This document shows positions 44,645 through 58,077 of a stretch of DNA of 64,000 nt, one piece after another; the stretch's first letter is position 1, and each line of letters starts with the position of its first letter. A program made the translations under genes and the position numbers. Location of the stretch: assembly GCF_025515305.1 (NCBI RefSeq), contig NZ_JAOPHT010000010.1, positions 62,001 through 126,000 on the forward strand, in the 5' to 3' direction. The notes beneath the pieces are model-generated. The model ran no database searches. It was not told the DNA's origin and saw only the letters and a list, made by a program, of their open reading frames with translations. The DNA is from Roseicyclus sediminis. Its GTDB lineage: Bacteria > Pseudomonadota > Alphaproteobacteria > Rhodobacterales > Rhodobacteraceae.

Positions 44645-45319
44645 TTACCTGTCGAGGCGCTGGGCGAGGTCGCGGAAGTCGTCCGCCACCACGTCCCAGT
44701 CGGCGGTCGGGGCAAGGTCCGTGGTCTGGCCCGGCCCATGCTCCGTCGGGCGTGGGACGAAGCCGGTGGCAAGGCCCGCGTCCCGCGCTGCCGCGAGGTC
44801 GTCGTTGTGGGCCGCGACCATCATCACCTCGGCGGGCGCGAGGCGGAGCGCGGCGCAGGAGGCGAGGTAGACGGCCGGTTTCGGCTTGTAGTCCCGCGCG
44901 ATCTCGGCGCCGAGGATGCAGTCCCAGGGCAGACCGCCCCATCGGGCAAGCCGCGCCATCAGCGCGATGGACCCGTTGGAGCAGGGTGCGATGATGCGGT
45001 GCGCCTTCAGCGCCGTCAGGCCGGGCACCACGTCGGCCCAGGGGTCGAGTTTTTCCCACGCCGTGTTGAGGCTGTCCGGGGCGGTGACGCCGAAGGCGTC
45101 GGCCACGCGGTGCAGGTTCTCGAGGTGCAACTCGTCGAGGGGGACATAGCCCCGCCCGCCGTCACGGATGCGCGCCATTGCGGGGTCGTATTCCGCGCGC
45201 CACGCTGTCGCGAAGGCCCGGGCGTCCACACCCGGCAGTACCTTCTCCACCTCGCGCGCGACCGAGGTCCGCCAATCCACGCAGGTACCGAAGACGTCGA
45301 AGATCAGGGCCCGGATCAT
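44645..45319 (-). CDS. haloacid dehalogenase type II-like HAD
   Basis: A 224-residue HAD-superfamily protein of the (S)-2-haloacid dehalogenase group. It starts with L-I-F-D-V-F-G-T-C-V-D-W (nucleophile D8), has P-C-S-N-G-S near 113-118 and K-P-K-P-A-V-Y near 145. The motif IV region M-M-V-A-A-H-N-D-D-L-A-A-A matches dehalogenases better than phosphatases. Dehalogenase activity is inferred. The ATG at 45319 gives the expected N-terminus. Confidence 0.82.
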   Translation of the reverse strand: MIRALIFDVFGTCVDWRTSVAREVEKVLPGVDARAFATAWRAEYDPAMARIRDGGRGYVPLDELHLENLHRVADAFGVTAPDSLNTAWEKLDPWADVVPGLTALKAHRIIAPCSNGSIALMARLARWGGLPWDCILGAEIARDYKPKPAVYLASCAALRLAPAEVMMVAAHNDDLAAARDAGLATGFVPRPTEHGPGQTTDLAPTADWDVVADDFRDLAQRLDR

Positions 45320-45355
45320 GCGTGGATGCTGGCACGCGCGCGCCATCTGGGCAAG

Positions 45356-45889
45356 TCAGCGGAGCGGTAACTCGAAATAGATCATGATACCCTCTGCCTC
45401 GGGCGGCATCGGCTGATAGGGCCCGCGCCGGGAGAACCCCATGCTGTCGTAAAGCTTCGTGGCCTGCGAGAGCGGCCTTCCGGTGTCCATCAGGATGCGG
45501 GTGAACCCCAACTCCCGGCAATCCGCGATCAGCCGCTCCATCAGCGCGCGGCCCGCGCCGAGCCCCTGCACCTCGGGGGCGATCCAGACCCGCTTGATCT
45601 CGCAATCGCCGGGAGCGAGCGTCTGGATGGTGCCGCAGCCCACGGGCACGCCGTTCTTCAGTACGAGCCGCATCGTGCCCCTCGGCGGGCGGTTTTCCCT
45701 CTCCGCCGCGTCCAGGATTGCGCGGAACCTCTCCTCCGGGTAGGCCGCGCGGACGATTGCTCCGTCCGGCGGGGGCAGCGCGAGAAGGAAGTCGCGGTAG
45801 TCCCAGTTGAGCGCCCGGAAGGCGGCCATCTCGGCATCGGTCCGAGGTTCGATGAAGGTGAGACGTGGCGTCATCGGAGCAGCAGACAT
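45356..45889 (-). CDS. GNAT family N-acetyltransferase
   Basis: A 177-residue GNAT enzyme with the acetyl-CoA loop V-Q-G-L-G-A-G-R-A-L (about 112-121), preceded by I-K-R-V-W-I-A-P-E and followed by a helix and L-Y-D-S-M-G-F. The substrate is unknown. An alternative ATG is at 45874. It lies 36 bases upstream of the HAD gene on the same strand, possibly cotranscribed. Confidence 0.83.
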   Translation of the reverse strand: MSAAPMTPRLTFIEPRTDAEMAAFRALNWDYRDFLLALPPPDGAIVRAAYPEERFRAILDAAERENRPPRGTMRLVLKNGVPVGCGTIQTLAPGDCEIKRVWIAPEVQGLGAGRALMERLIADCRELGFTRILMDTGRPLSQATKLYDSMGFSRRGPYQPMPPEAEGIMIYFELPLR

Positions 45890-45916
45890 CGCGCGGCCGG
45901 AACCTGCAAGGGCGGC

Positions 45917-46807
45917 TCAGGGCTCCGACAGGAAGGCCCGGATCGCCGCCAGCGTCGCCACGGGCGCGTCGTCCACGGCATCATGGCCCGCATCCGGGAT
46001 GACCTCCAGCCGGGCATCGGCGTAGAGCGCGAGGTGGTCCGCCTGAAGGCCGGCGCCGATCCACGTGCTGCAGGCGCCCGCGAGGATCAGGACGGGGCCG
46101 GCGAAGCGGTGCGCCTGACCGCCCAGCGCGTCGAACTCCGCCGCCGTGGCCCGCGCCGCCACCTCGCGGCCTGCAGCGGCGCCCGCGCGCCATGCGGGGC
46201 TGTCGTAGTCCGCGCCCGGGCAGGCGTAGCCCGTGGCCGGGTCCGCGGCGAAGGCATGCATCATCCGCCCGATCAGGTAATCCTCCGCCGCCGCCGCGTC
46301 CGGGCCGTCGATGCGCGCCGCCTCGAACCCGGTGCGCAGGCCCATCCACAGCATCGAGGGCCGGCGGATGATGTCCTGCGCGCGGGCATTCCACGCGGCG
46401 AACTCGTCGGCGGAGAGGAAGCCGGGCTCGATCAGGACGGCCTTCGCCACGCGCTCGGGATGGGCGCCGAGAAAGGCGCTGGCCAGCATCGCACCCCAGG
46501 AATGGCCGATCAGGACAACGGGGGCCTCGGGGCTGACGGCGTCGATCACGCCCGCAAGCTCCTCGATATGGGCCCGAAGGGTCAGGGCCTCGGGCGGCAC
46601 GCGTTCCGACAGACCCGCGCCGCGCTGGTCGTAGAACGTGACGCGGTAGGTTTCGGCAAGCTCCGCCAGCGGCAGAAGCGAGCGGAAATCGCCGCCCGGG
46701 CCGCCGTGCAGGACGACGATGGCGGGCGCCGCCTCGTCCCCGAAGACCTGCGCGTGGAGCGTGACGCCGCCGACCTCCAGCCGGGGCAGGGCGGGGTCGT
46801 CCGTCAC
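45917..46807 (-). CDS. alpha/beta hydrolase (proline iminopeptidase-like), probable N-terminal anchor
   Basis: The 296-residue frame from GTG 46807 has H-G-G-P-G-G (34-39) and G-H-S-W-G-A (101-106, nucleophile S103), as in proline iminopeptidases and related esterases. However, the same frame continues upstream without a stop to 46981. It encodes R-R-L-L-R-L-L-G-L-F-A-G-L-V-L-L just before V-S-T-A-G-E-Y-A-V-P-A-T, a clear signal-anchor. No ATG, GTG or TTG exists in that part. The real start is therefore probably a non-standard codon (an ATC at 46912 or a CTG) or was lost by mutation. The gene follows enolase directly. Confidence 0.82.
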   Translation of the reverse strand: MTDDPALPRLEVGGVTLHAQVFGDEAAPAIVVLHGGPGGDFRSLLPLAELAETYRVTFYDQRGAGLSERVPPEALTLRAHIEELAGVIDAVSPEAPVVLIGHSWGAMLASAFLGAHPERVAKAVLIEPGFLSADEFAAWNARAQDIIRRPSMLWMGLRTGFEAARIDGPDAAAAEDYLIGRMMHAFAADPATGYACPGADYDSPAWRAGAAAGREVAARATAAEFDALGGQAHRFAGPVLILAGACSTWIGAGLQADHLALYADARLEVIPDAGHDAVDDAPVATLAAIRAFLSEP

Positions 46808-46916
46808 CGTGGCAGGGACCGCATACTCGCCCGCGGTCGAGACCCAGAGGCCCGCGACCGCGAGGAGGACAAGCCCGGCAAAGAGCCCGAGGAGCCGCAG
46901 GAGACGCCGGATCGGC

Positions 46917-49190
<2,274 letters not shown>

Positions 49191-49778
49191 TCATTCCGAA
49201 GCGGTCGGAAGCTCGGGAAGCGCGTGGCCCGCCTCGGCGAGCCGGGGCGCGATCTGGTTCTCGATCGACCTCCGGGTCACGGGGCCGCGGAAGTGCAGAA
49301 CGACGGTGCCGGTGTCGTCGATGAAGAAGGTCTCGGGCATGGCGACGACGCCCCAGTCGATGCCGTTGCCGGCCCGGTCGTCGCGCCCGATGGCGTCGTA
49401 GGGATTGCCAAGCTCGTCGAGGAACCCCAGCGCCTGGTCCACCCGGTCGTTGTAGTTCACGCCATAAAGCGGCAGCCCGGCCTCCGCGAGCGCGGTCAGG
49501 ACGGGATGCTCGGCCCGGCAGGGCGGGCACCAGGAGGCGAAGAAGTTGACAGCGACAAGGCCGTTGCCTTCCAGCATGTCGCGGGTGAGCAGCGTGTTGT
49601 CGGCCAGCGGATCGAGGTTCAGCGGCGGCGCGGGGCGCCCCTGCTGCGCGGAGGGAAGCGCGGTCGTGTCCACGCCCTGCTGCTGCGCGAACTGGTTGTT
49701 CTGCAGCTGCCACAGCCAGATGCCCGCGATCCCGAGGAACAGGATCAGGGGCAGAACCATCAGCCAGTTGAACTTCAT
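49191..49778 (-). CDS. ccmG: thiol:disulfide interchange protein CcmG/DsbE
   Basis: A 195-residue thioredoxin-fold protein anchored by an N-terminal helix (about 6-24). The active site W-C-P-P-C spans 83-87 (C84, C87), and M-P-E-T-F-F-I-D carries the cis-Pro near 150. CcmG keeps apocytochrome c cysteines reduced for haem attachment. Its ATG overlaps the ccmD stop (ATGA). It ends the ccmABCDG run. Confidence 0.93.
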   Translation of the reverse strand: MKFNWLMVLPLILFLGIAGIWLWQLQNNQFAQQQGVDTTALPSAQQGRPAPPLNLDPLADNTLLTRDMLEGNGLVAVNFFASWCPPCRAEHPVLTALAEAGLPLYGVNYNDRVDQALGFLDELGNPYDAIGRDDRAGNGIDWGVVAMPETFFIDDTGTVVLHFRGPVTRRSIENQIAPRLAEAGHALPELPTASE

Positions 49779-49930
49779 GGGGTCTTACCGCGCCGCTCTT
49801 CCACGTCGGACAGCCTGCGCAGAACGCGGCGCGCCTTCCAGACCGAGGCGATCACGATCACGAGAAGAAGCAGGATCGACGCCGCGTAGGCCGAAAGGAC
49901 CTCGATGGCGTACTGGCCGAGATCTGGCAT
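49775..49930 (-). CDS. ccmD: haem exporter protein CcmD
   Basis: A 51-residue protein with one transmembrane helix (about 13-31, A-A-S-I-L-L-L-L-V-I-V-I-A) and a basic C-terminal tail (K-A-R-R-V-L-R-R-L). It opens with P-D-L-G-Q-Y-A. CcmD helps release haem-loaded CcmE from CcmABC. Its start overlaps the ccmC stop by one base and its stop overlaps the ccmG start, both supporting the call. Confidence 0.9.
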   Translation of the reverse strand: MPDLGQYAIEVLSAYAASILLLLVIVIASVWKARRVLRRLSDVEERRGKTP

Positions 49931-50661
49931 CAGGCCATCCTCTCCTGCGCGATCAGCGCCTTGAGGCGGCGCGCGCGGATTTCGGTGCGCGTGCGGTAGA
50001 GCACCAGCGCGAGAAACAGGAACCCGAAGCCCGCCAGCGCGGTGATCAGCGGGTACCAGAAGACGTCCGCGATGTTCTGTTCGGCGTCGAGGCTGAGCGT
50101 CGCGCCCTGGTGAAGTCCCTGGTTCCAGAACACCAGCGCATAGCGCGAGATGACGGCGAAGACGGTGCCGACGAGGCAGAGAACGGCCGTGAGGTCGGCC
50201 GCGGCATCCGGGTTATCGACCGCCTCCCAGAGCGCCATGTACCCCAGGTAGAACAGGAAGAGGATCAGGAAGGACGTGAGCCGCGGGTCCCATTCCCACC
50301 ACGTGCCCCACATCGGCTGCCCCCAGATCGCGCCGGTCAGGAGCGCGATCAGCGTGAAGACCATGCCCACGGGGGCGGCGGCCTTCGCCGCCAGCGCCGA
50401 GACGTGGTGGCGGCGGATGAGCCAGATCAGCGAGGTGATGAGCATCATGAACCAGGCGTTCACCGCCATGATGGCCGACGGCACGTGGACATAGATGATC
50501 TTCACCGTCGAGCCCTGTCGGAAGTCGTTCGGCGTGAAGAAGAAGCCCCAGACCAGTCCGCCGACAAGGCACACGGCCGCGATGCCCCAGACCCAAGGCA
50601 GGAGGGCGCCGGAGACGGTCATGAACTTGCGCGGGTTCGCGTATTCCCAGAGCGATGCCAT
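49930..50661 (-). CDS. ccmC: haem exporter permease CcmC
   Basis: A 243-residue membrane protein with six helices and the tryptophan-rich haem-handling loop G-T-W-W-E-W-D-P-R (119-127), plus flanking His such as H60 in Y-V-H-V-P. CcmC delivers haem to CcmE. ccmE is not in this window. The gene lies 155 bases after ccmB; that gap contains the intergenic repeat. Confidence 0.96.
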   Translation of the reverse strand: MASLWEYANPRKFMTVSGALLPWVWGIAAVCLVGGLVWGFFFTPNDFRQGSTVKIIYVHVPSAIMAVNAWFMMLITSLIWLIRRHHVSALAAKAAAPVGMVFTLIALLTGAIWGQPMWGTWWEWDPRLTSFLILFLFYLGYMALWEAVDNPDAAADLTAVLCLVGTVFAVISRYALVFWNQGLHQGATLSLDAEQNIADVFWYPLITALAGFGFLFLALVLYRTRTEIRARRLKALIAQERMA

Positions 50662-50760
50662 GCCGTCTTATTAGGGGTGGTTGTTTGCGCTCTCAATGCG
50701 GCGGCCTAGCGCAGATTGACGCGGGACAGGTGCCGGGCGGTCGGCGGCTGCGCGGGTGTC

Positions 50761-50807
50761 GGGCGCCGAGATTGCGTATTTGGGGAAAGATGAAGGGCGA
50801 AGCGCCC
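50761..50807 (+). repeat. intergenic repeat, copy 2, with hairpin
   Basis: GCGTATTTGGGGAAAGATGAAGG (50774-50796), given here in two parts as GCGTATTTGGGG and AAAGATGAAGG, matches the repeat at 21358-21391. It is followed by a small hairpin GGGCG-AAG-CGCCC (50795-50807). On the transcribed minus strand it lies between ccmB and ccmC, so it would be in the mRNA if they are cotranscribed. Confidence 0.55.
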
Positions 50808-50816
50808 GGAGGAGGC

Positions 50817-51473
50817 TCAACGCAGGTTGACGCGCAGCGCGGCGGCCGCGGCGAAGGGCAGGGTGGCGAGCGAGCCGAGCGTGATGCCTGCCAAGAGGAT
50901 CAGCGGCGTCGTCGCGTCCTGGCCTTCGGCGCCGCGGATGACGGCCAGCGCCCCGAAAATGAGCGTCGGCACGTAGAGCGGAAGGACGAGCAGCGACAGT
51001 AGGAGACCGCCGCGCTTGATGCCGACGGTGAGCGCCGCGCCGAAGGTGCCGATGGCGCTGAGTGCGGGGGTTCCGGCAGCGAGCGAGGCGAGGAGCCAGG
51101 GATAGGCGGGCAGCGGCAGGTTGAGAAGCAGGCCGAGCACCGGCGCGGCGAGCACCAGCGGCAGGCCCGTCGTGATCCAGTGGCCGAGCGCCTTCATCGC
51201 GGCGACGCCCTCCAGCGGCACGGGCGCCGTCGCCAGGAGGTCGAGCGTCCCGTCTTCCCAGTCGAGCTGGAAGATCCGGTCGAGCGAGAGCAGGCAGGCC
51301 AGCAGTGCGCCGAGCCAGAGGATTCCGGGGGCGATGGTCTCGAGCACCATGGTCTCGGGACCGACGCCAAAGGGCACGAGGGTCGCGAAGATCAGGAAGA
51401 AGGCGAGCGAGAGGCCGAAGCCTCCGCCGGCGCGGAAGGCGAGGGTCAGGTCGCGGCGGAGCAAGCCCAGCAT
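50817..51473 (-). CDS. ccmB: haem exporter membrane protein CcmB
   Basis: A 218-residue membrane protein with six hydrophobic segments. It begins R-R-D-L-T-L-A-F-R-A-G-G-G and has L-S-L-D-R-I-F-Q-L-D-W-E-D-G-T-L-D-L-L near 61-80, the CcmB signature. With CcmA it forms the ABC complex that powers haem release onto CcmE. The ATG overlaps the ccmA stop by one base (TGATG). Confidence 0.95.
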   Translation of the reverse strand: MLGLLRRDLTLAFRAGGGFGLSLAFFLIFATLVPFGVGPETMVLETIAPGILWLGALLACLLSLDRIFQLDWEDGTLDLLATAPVPLEGVAAMKALGHWITTGLPLVLAAPVLGLLLNLPLPAYPWLLASLAAGTPALSAIGTFGAALTVGIKRGGLLLSLLVLPLYVPTLIFGALAVIRGAEGQDATTPLILLAGITLGSLATLPFAAAAALRVNLR

Positions 51474-52108
51474 CAGCCGACCCTTTCCGCGAAGGGATCG
51501 CCGCCGAAGGGATCGTCCGAGCGCAGGCGCTTGGCCATGAACGGTGTCACGTCGAGGGTGCGGGCGTTCGGCAGGCCCAGGTCGATATGGGTGGCGATCA
51601 CGGCCGCGCCGCCCGCGGCGATGTGGCCTTCCACGGCACGGGCGAACCGGCCGACGTTCTCCACGTCGAGCGAGACCGTGGGCTCGTCGAGGCACCAGAC
51701 GGGGCGGCCGGTGACGAGAAGGCGGGCGAGCGACAGGCGCCGCTTCTGGCCGGCGGACATTTCCCCCGCGCGCCGGTCGGCGAGGGGGTGGAGGTCGAAG
51801 GCGTCGAGCGCGGGGGCGATGTCGCGGGCGGCGAAGGCGCCGGCCCAGAAGCGGAGGTTCTCCTCGACCGTCAGCTGCGCCTTCAGCCCGTCGGCGTGGC
51901 CGGCATAGGCGATGGCGTCGGGGGCGCAGTCGATCCGGCCCGCCAGCGGCGGGGTCAGGCCCGCCAGCGTCCGCAGGAGCGTCGTCTTGCCCGCGCCGTT
52001 CGGCCCCCGCAGGATCAGGGCCTCGCCTTCCGCGACGGAAAACCCCACCCCGGCGAGAACTTGCGCCGAGCCGCGGGCGCAGGAGAGATCGGTCACGCTC
52101 AGTAGCAT
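51473..52108 (-). CDS. ccmA: haem exporter ATP-binding protein CcmA
   Basis: A 211-residue ABC ATPase. Walker A is G-P-N-G-A-G-K-T-T (35-43), the signature motif is [13 protein letters not shown] and Walker B is V-W-C-L-D-E-P-T. It supplies energy to CcmB/C/D in cytochrome c maturation. It is the first gene of the ccmABCDG series and is divergent from acnA across 249 bases. Confidence 0.96.
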   Translation of the reverse strand: MLLSVTDLSCARGSAQVLAGVGFSVAEGEALILRGPNGAGKTTLLRTLAGLTPPLAGRIDCAPDAIAYAGHADGLKAQLTVEENLRFWAGAFAARDIAPALDAFDLHPLADRRAGEMSAGQKRRLSLARLLVTGRPVWCLDEPTVSLDVENVGRFARAVEGHIAAGGAAVIATHIDLGLPNARTLDVTPFMAKRLRSDDPFGGDPFAERVG

Positions 52109-52227
52109 CGCCGGCCAGCGGTAGCCCATCGACAGGTCGAGGGGAAGATGGCAGGACTCCCGCATCGGCGCCGATCGCCCGCCACATGGGAGTAGGTGAC
52201 AAGTTAGCGCATCCCGCGCGTCGCATC

Positions 52228-52257
52228 TTGCACTTGTATGCCATTGCATACCATAAG
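52228..52257 (+). promoter_or_regulatory. acnA promoter with internal palindrome (possible operator)
   Basis: TTGCAC (52228-52233) and CATAAG (52252-52257) could be -35 and -10 with an 18-base spacer. The spacer is filled by a perfect inverted repeat GTATGC-CATT-GCATAC (52236-52251). A protein binding it would block the promoter. The spacing resembles GntR-type operators, but the regulator is unknown. It lies about 100 bases before the acnA start. Confidence 0.5.
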
Positions 52258-52357
52258 GCGGTCCAAGACGTCCCGGCCGGTCGCACGCCCCCTGTGCAGG
52301 CCGGTCCCCCGTCGGCCCCGAGACGAAGCTGCGACGATCGCATGAAGGGAGGCTTCC

Positions 52358-55117
<2,760 letters not shown>

Positions 55118-55164
55118 TCCGCCACCGCCGGGGCCCGCGCGGCCAGGGCACATCGGAACCATCA

Positions 55165-55196
55165 GGAAAGGGCCGGTTGCAGACCGGCCCTTTTCC
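55165..55196 (+). terminator. intrinsic terminator of acnA
   Basis: AAAGGGCCGGT (55167-55177) pairs perfectly with ACCGGCCCTTT (55183-55193) around a 5-base TGCAG loop and runs into TTTT. An 11-bp stem with a T-run is a textbook Rho-independent terminator. It stands 48 bases after the acnA stop. Confidence 0.93.
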
Positions 55197-55233
55197 ATGT
55201 TGCGTGGAGCAGGAATTCGGCATCGGGGGCACA

Positions 55234-55938
55234 ATGCGTACGGCACTGGTCACGGGAGCGGCGGGCGGCATCGGCGCGGCCATCGCGCGGCGGCTTGCCC
55301 GTGACGGCTGGCGCGTGGTGCTGACCGCGCATCGCAGGCTGGAGGAGGCCACGGCCCTGGCCAGCGAAATCGGCGGCCGGTCCATGGAATGCGACCTCTC
55401 GCGGCCAGGGGCCGCCGAGGCGCTTGTCGCGGACGTGCTCGCGACCGAAGGCCGGATCGACGCGCTGGTCAACAACGCTGCCGGGCTCGAGGTAGGCCCC
55501 GACGGCGCGGTGACCGAGGCGCATCGCGCCATGGTCGAAGTGAACCTGACAGCGCCCATCGTCCTGATGGACGCGATGCGGCGCGCGATGCCGGACGGGG
55601 GCGCCATCGTGAACGTGTCCTCGCTCAACGCCATTCGCCCGCCGATGGGCGCGGCCGCGTACACCGCCACGAAAGCGGGGCTCGACGGCGCGACTTCGGC
55701 CTTCGCGCGGGAACTCGGGCCGCTCGGCATCCGGGTGAACGCCGTCGCGCCCGGGCTGATCGAGAAGGACGAAGCGCCGCGTCCGAAGGAGATCGTCGAC
55801 ATGGTCATCGCGGAGACCCCGCTCGGCCGGATCGGGCGGCCCGGGGACATCGCGGGCGCCGTCGCGTTCCTTCTGTCCGACGACGCCGCCTTCGTGACGG
55901 GGCAGGTGCTGACGGTCAGCGGGGGATACCGGCTGTGA
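55234..55938 (+). CDS. SDR family oxidoreductase
   Basis: A 234-residue short-chain dehydrogenase. T-G-A-A-G-G-I-G (7-14) binds NAD(P); the catalytic set is S130, Y143 and K147 (Y-T-A-T-K). The N-terminal basic residue pattern (H33, R34, R35 after the second strand) favours NADP(H). The C-terminus has [14 protein letters not shown]. Substrate unknown. It starts a coupled trio with a DDAH-like and a methyltransferase gene. Confidence 0.88.
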   Translation: MRTALVTGAAGGIGAAIARRLARDGWRVVLTAHRRLEEATALASEIGGRSMECDLSRPGAAEALVADVLATEGRIDALVNNAAGLEVGPDGAVTEAHRAMVEVNLTAPIVLMDAMRRAMPDGGAIVNVSSLNAIRPPMGAAAYTATKAGLDGATSAFARELGPLGIRVNAVAPGLIEKDEAPRPKEIVDMVIAETPLGRIGRPGDIAGAVAFLLSDDAAFVTGQVLTVSGGYRL

Positions 55939-56741
55939 GCGCGGGCGGGGCGGGACGCTCGGTCAGCTTCACGCACGCCATTTGCCGGGTGCCTGCGTCC
56001 TCCGTCGTCGACGGCCTGCGCGCCGAGGACCGGGGCGCCCCCGACGCGGATGCCTTCCGTGGCGAGCATGCGGCCTATGTCGCGGCGCTGGAAGCGGCGG
56101 GCGTCTCCGTCACCGTTCTCGACCCGATGGAAGACTTCCCCGACAGCGTCTTCGTCGAGGACCCCGCGCTGGTCCTCGACGGCGTGGCGATCGTGCTGCG
56201 CCCCGGCGCGCCCAGCCGGGCGGGGGAGGCGGCGGCCCTTCGCCCGGCGCTGGAACGTCATTGCGCGGGCGTCCTCGACCTCGGCGCGGGGTTTGTCGAT
56301 GGCGGCGACATCCTGTGCACCGACGACCGCGTGATGGTCGGCCTCTCGGCCCGCACCGACCGCGAGGGCGTGGCGGCCCTGGCCCCCCTTGTCGCGCGCT
56401 TCGGCTACGCTCTGCAGATCGTCGATACCCCGCCCGAGATCCTGCATTTCAAGACCGAGTGCGGGCTTCTGGAGCCCGATACCGTTCTGGCGACGCCCCG
56501 TCTCGCCGCGACGGGATGCTTCGGGGACATGCGCGTGATCGAGACCGTGCCGGGCGAAGAGGCGGCGGCGAACGCCATCGCGGTGAACGGCCGGATCTTC
56601 CTGAGCGCCGGGCACCCGGCGACGGCGGAGCGGCTGCGCAAGGCGGGCTTCGCGGTCGTGGAGCTTGCCACCAGGCAGGCCGCGCTGGTCGATGGCGGGC
56701 TCAGCTGCATGTCGCTGCGCTACAGCCTCGGAGGCGTGTGA
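55935..56741 (+). CDS. dimethylarginine dimethylaminohydrolase-like protein
   Basis: A 268-residue guanidino-group-modifying enzyme. F-V-E-D (73-76), the His in L-H-F-K-T-E-C-G (H171) and the nucleophile C258 in G-L-S-C-M-S form the expected Cys-His-Glu/Asp set. It may hydrolyse methylated arginine to citrulline and methylamines, or act on another guanidino compound. It starts at GTG 55935 overlapping the SDR stop (GTGA), and its stop overlaps the next ATG by one base. Confidence 0.87.
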   Translation: MSAGGAGRSVSFTHAICRVPASSVVDGLRAEDRGAPDADAFRGEHAAYVAALEAAGVSVTVLDPMEDFPDSVFVEDPALVLDGVAIVLRPGAPSRAGEAAALRPALERHCAGVLDLGAGFVDGGDILCTDDRVMVGLSARTDREGVAALAPLVARFGYALQIVDTPPEILHFKTECGLLEPDTVLATPRLAATGCFGDMRVIETVPGEEAAANAIAVNGRIFLSAGHPATAERLRKAGFAVVELATRQAALVDGGLSCMSLRYSLGGV

Positions 56742-57217
56742 TGATCCGCTGGCTTCTCGATGGCCCGCTCAAGGGCTTTCCCGATCTCCCGCCCGTCTGG
56801 CTTGCGGGCTTCCTGGCGATGGCCTGGCTTCTCGACCGGGGCCTGCCGCTGGTGGAGGCCTTCGGCCCGCTTTTCCGGGTCCTGGGCGTGGTCCTGATCC
56901 TGGCCGCGCTCGGCCTGATCGGATGGTCCGCCCTGTGGTTCTGGCGCAAGAAGACGACGATCGAACCCCACCACACGCCGAGCGCCCTGATCGTGGAAGG
57001 CCCCTACAGGCTCAGCCGCAATCCCATCTATCTCGGGCTTCTGGCTCTCCTGGCGGGATACGTCCTCTGGCTCGGCTCGCTTTCGCCCGCGATCCTGCCC
57101 TTCGCCTTCTTCCGCGTCCTCACGGCGCGCTTCATCGAACCCGAGGAGGAGGGGCTCCGGCGGCTCTTCGGGGCGGAGGCCCACGCCTATCTTTCCCGCA
57201 CGCGGCGCTGGCTTTAG
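56741..57217 (+). CDS. isoprenylcysteine carboxyl methyltransferase-like membrane protein
   Basis: A 158-residue ICMT/PEMT-family membrane protein with about four helices and the SAM-binding signature G-P-Y-R-L-S-R-N-P-I-Y-L-G (about 86-98), followed by E-P-E-E-E and F-G-A-E-A-H-A-Y. These enzymes use S-adenosylmethionine on lipid or membrane substrates; bacterial substrates are mostly unknown. Its start is coupled to the DDAH-like gene (TGATG), so the three gene products may act in one pathway. Confidence 0.83.
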   Translation: MIRWLLDGPLKGFPDLPPVWLAGFLAMAWLLDRGLPLVEAFGPLFRVLGVVLILAALGLIGWSALWFWRKKTTIEPHHTPSALIVEGPYRLSRNPIYLGLLALLAGYVLWLGSLSPAILPFAFFRVLTARFIEPEEEGLRRLFGAEAHAYLSRTRRWL

Positions 57218-57309
57218 GCGGTGGCCGGGAAGTCACGCCTGCGCGATGTCACTCCGTCTCGCAAATGCTTGATTGGCGCGGGAGCACCCTTCGCCCTAAA
57301 TGGGGCGTC

Positions 57310-58062
57310 ATGGATGGCAATGGAATGCAGGCAATGACCCGGTTTCTCGCAATCGCCGCGCTCGGGATGGCCCTCGGCTTCGGCGTGCCGGCGGCGGCGC
57401 AGGAGGCCGCGACCGGCCCCGTGGTGATCGAACTCTTCACCAGCCAGGGCTGTGCGGCCTGTCCCCCGGCCGACGAGATGATGGCCGAGCTGGCCGCGCG
57501 GGCCGACGTGCTCGCCCTGTCGCTGCACGTGGATTACTGGAACTACCTCGGCTGGGAGGACACGTTCTCGCAGGCCGCCTTCACGGACCGGCAATACGCC
57601 TATGGCCGTGCGGCGGGGTCCACCGTGGTCTACACGCCGCAGATCATCGTCGGCGGGCAGGACCGCGTGATGGGCGCGCGCGCGATGGAACTTGCGGACC
57701 TCATTGCCGCGCACCGGGCCACGCCAGATCCGGTCTCCATCGTGGTGCGCGAGGCGCCGGGCGGCGGTGCCTACGCGGTCGAAGCGCGCTGGAACGGCGA
57801 CGCCGCGGCCCCGGCCATGATCGTGCAGCTCGTGGCCTATTCCGGCCACGAACGCGTCGACATCTCCCGCGGCGAGAACGCGGGGCGGGTGGCCGATTAC
57901 TACAACGTCGTGCGCGACTGGCGGGTGCTGGCGGAATGGGACGGGCGGCAGCCCTTCTCGGCGCAGATCACGCCCGCTGACAACCTCGCACAAGCGGTCA
58001 TCGTTCAGGGCGCGGGCCACGGCACGGTTCTGGGCGCCGCACGGCTTGCGGTCCGGGACTGA
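57310..58062 (+). CDS. DUF1223 exported protein
   Basis: A 250-residue protein with a signal peptide followed by the DUF1223 core: V-V-I-E-L-F-T-S-Q-G-C-A-A-C-P-P-A-D, a C-x-x-C in a thioredoxin-like fold, then H-V-D-Y-W-N-Y-L-G-W and Q-I-I-V-G-G. The family may act in periplasmic redox, unproven. Starts at 57310, 57325 or 57334 are all possible; the last puts the signal peptide (M-T-R-F-L-A-I-A-A-L-G) at the very N-terminus. Confidence 0.82.
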   Translation: MDGNGMQAMTRFLAIAALGMALGFGVPAAAQEAATGPVVIELFTSQGCAACPPADEMMAELAARADVLALSLHVDYWNYLGWEDTFSQAAFTDRQYAYGRAAGSTVVYTPQIIVGGQDRVMGARAMELADLIAAHRATPDPVSIVVREAPGGGAYAVEARWNGDAAAPAMIVQLVAYSGHERVDISRGENAGRVADYYNVVRDWRVLAEWDGRQPFSAQITPADNLAQAVIVQGAGHGTVLGAARLAVRD

Positions 58063-58077
58063 GGCAAGCCTGCTTCG

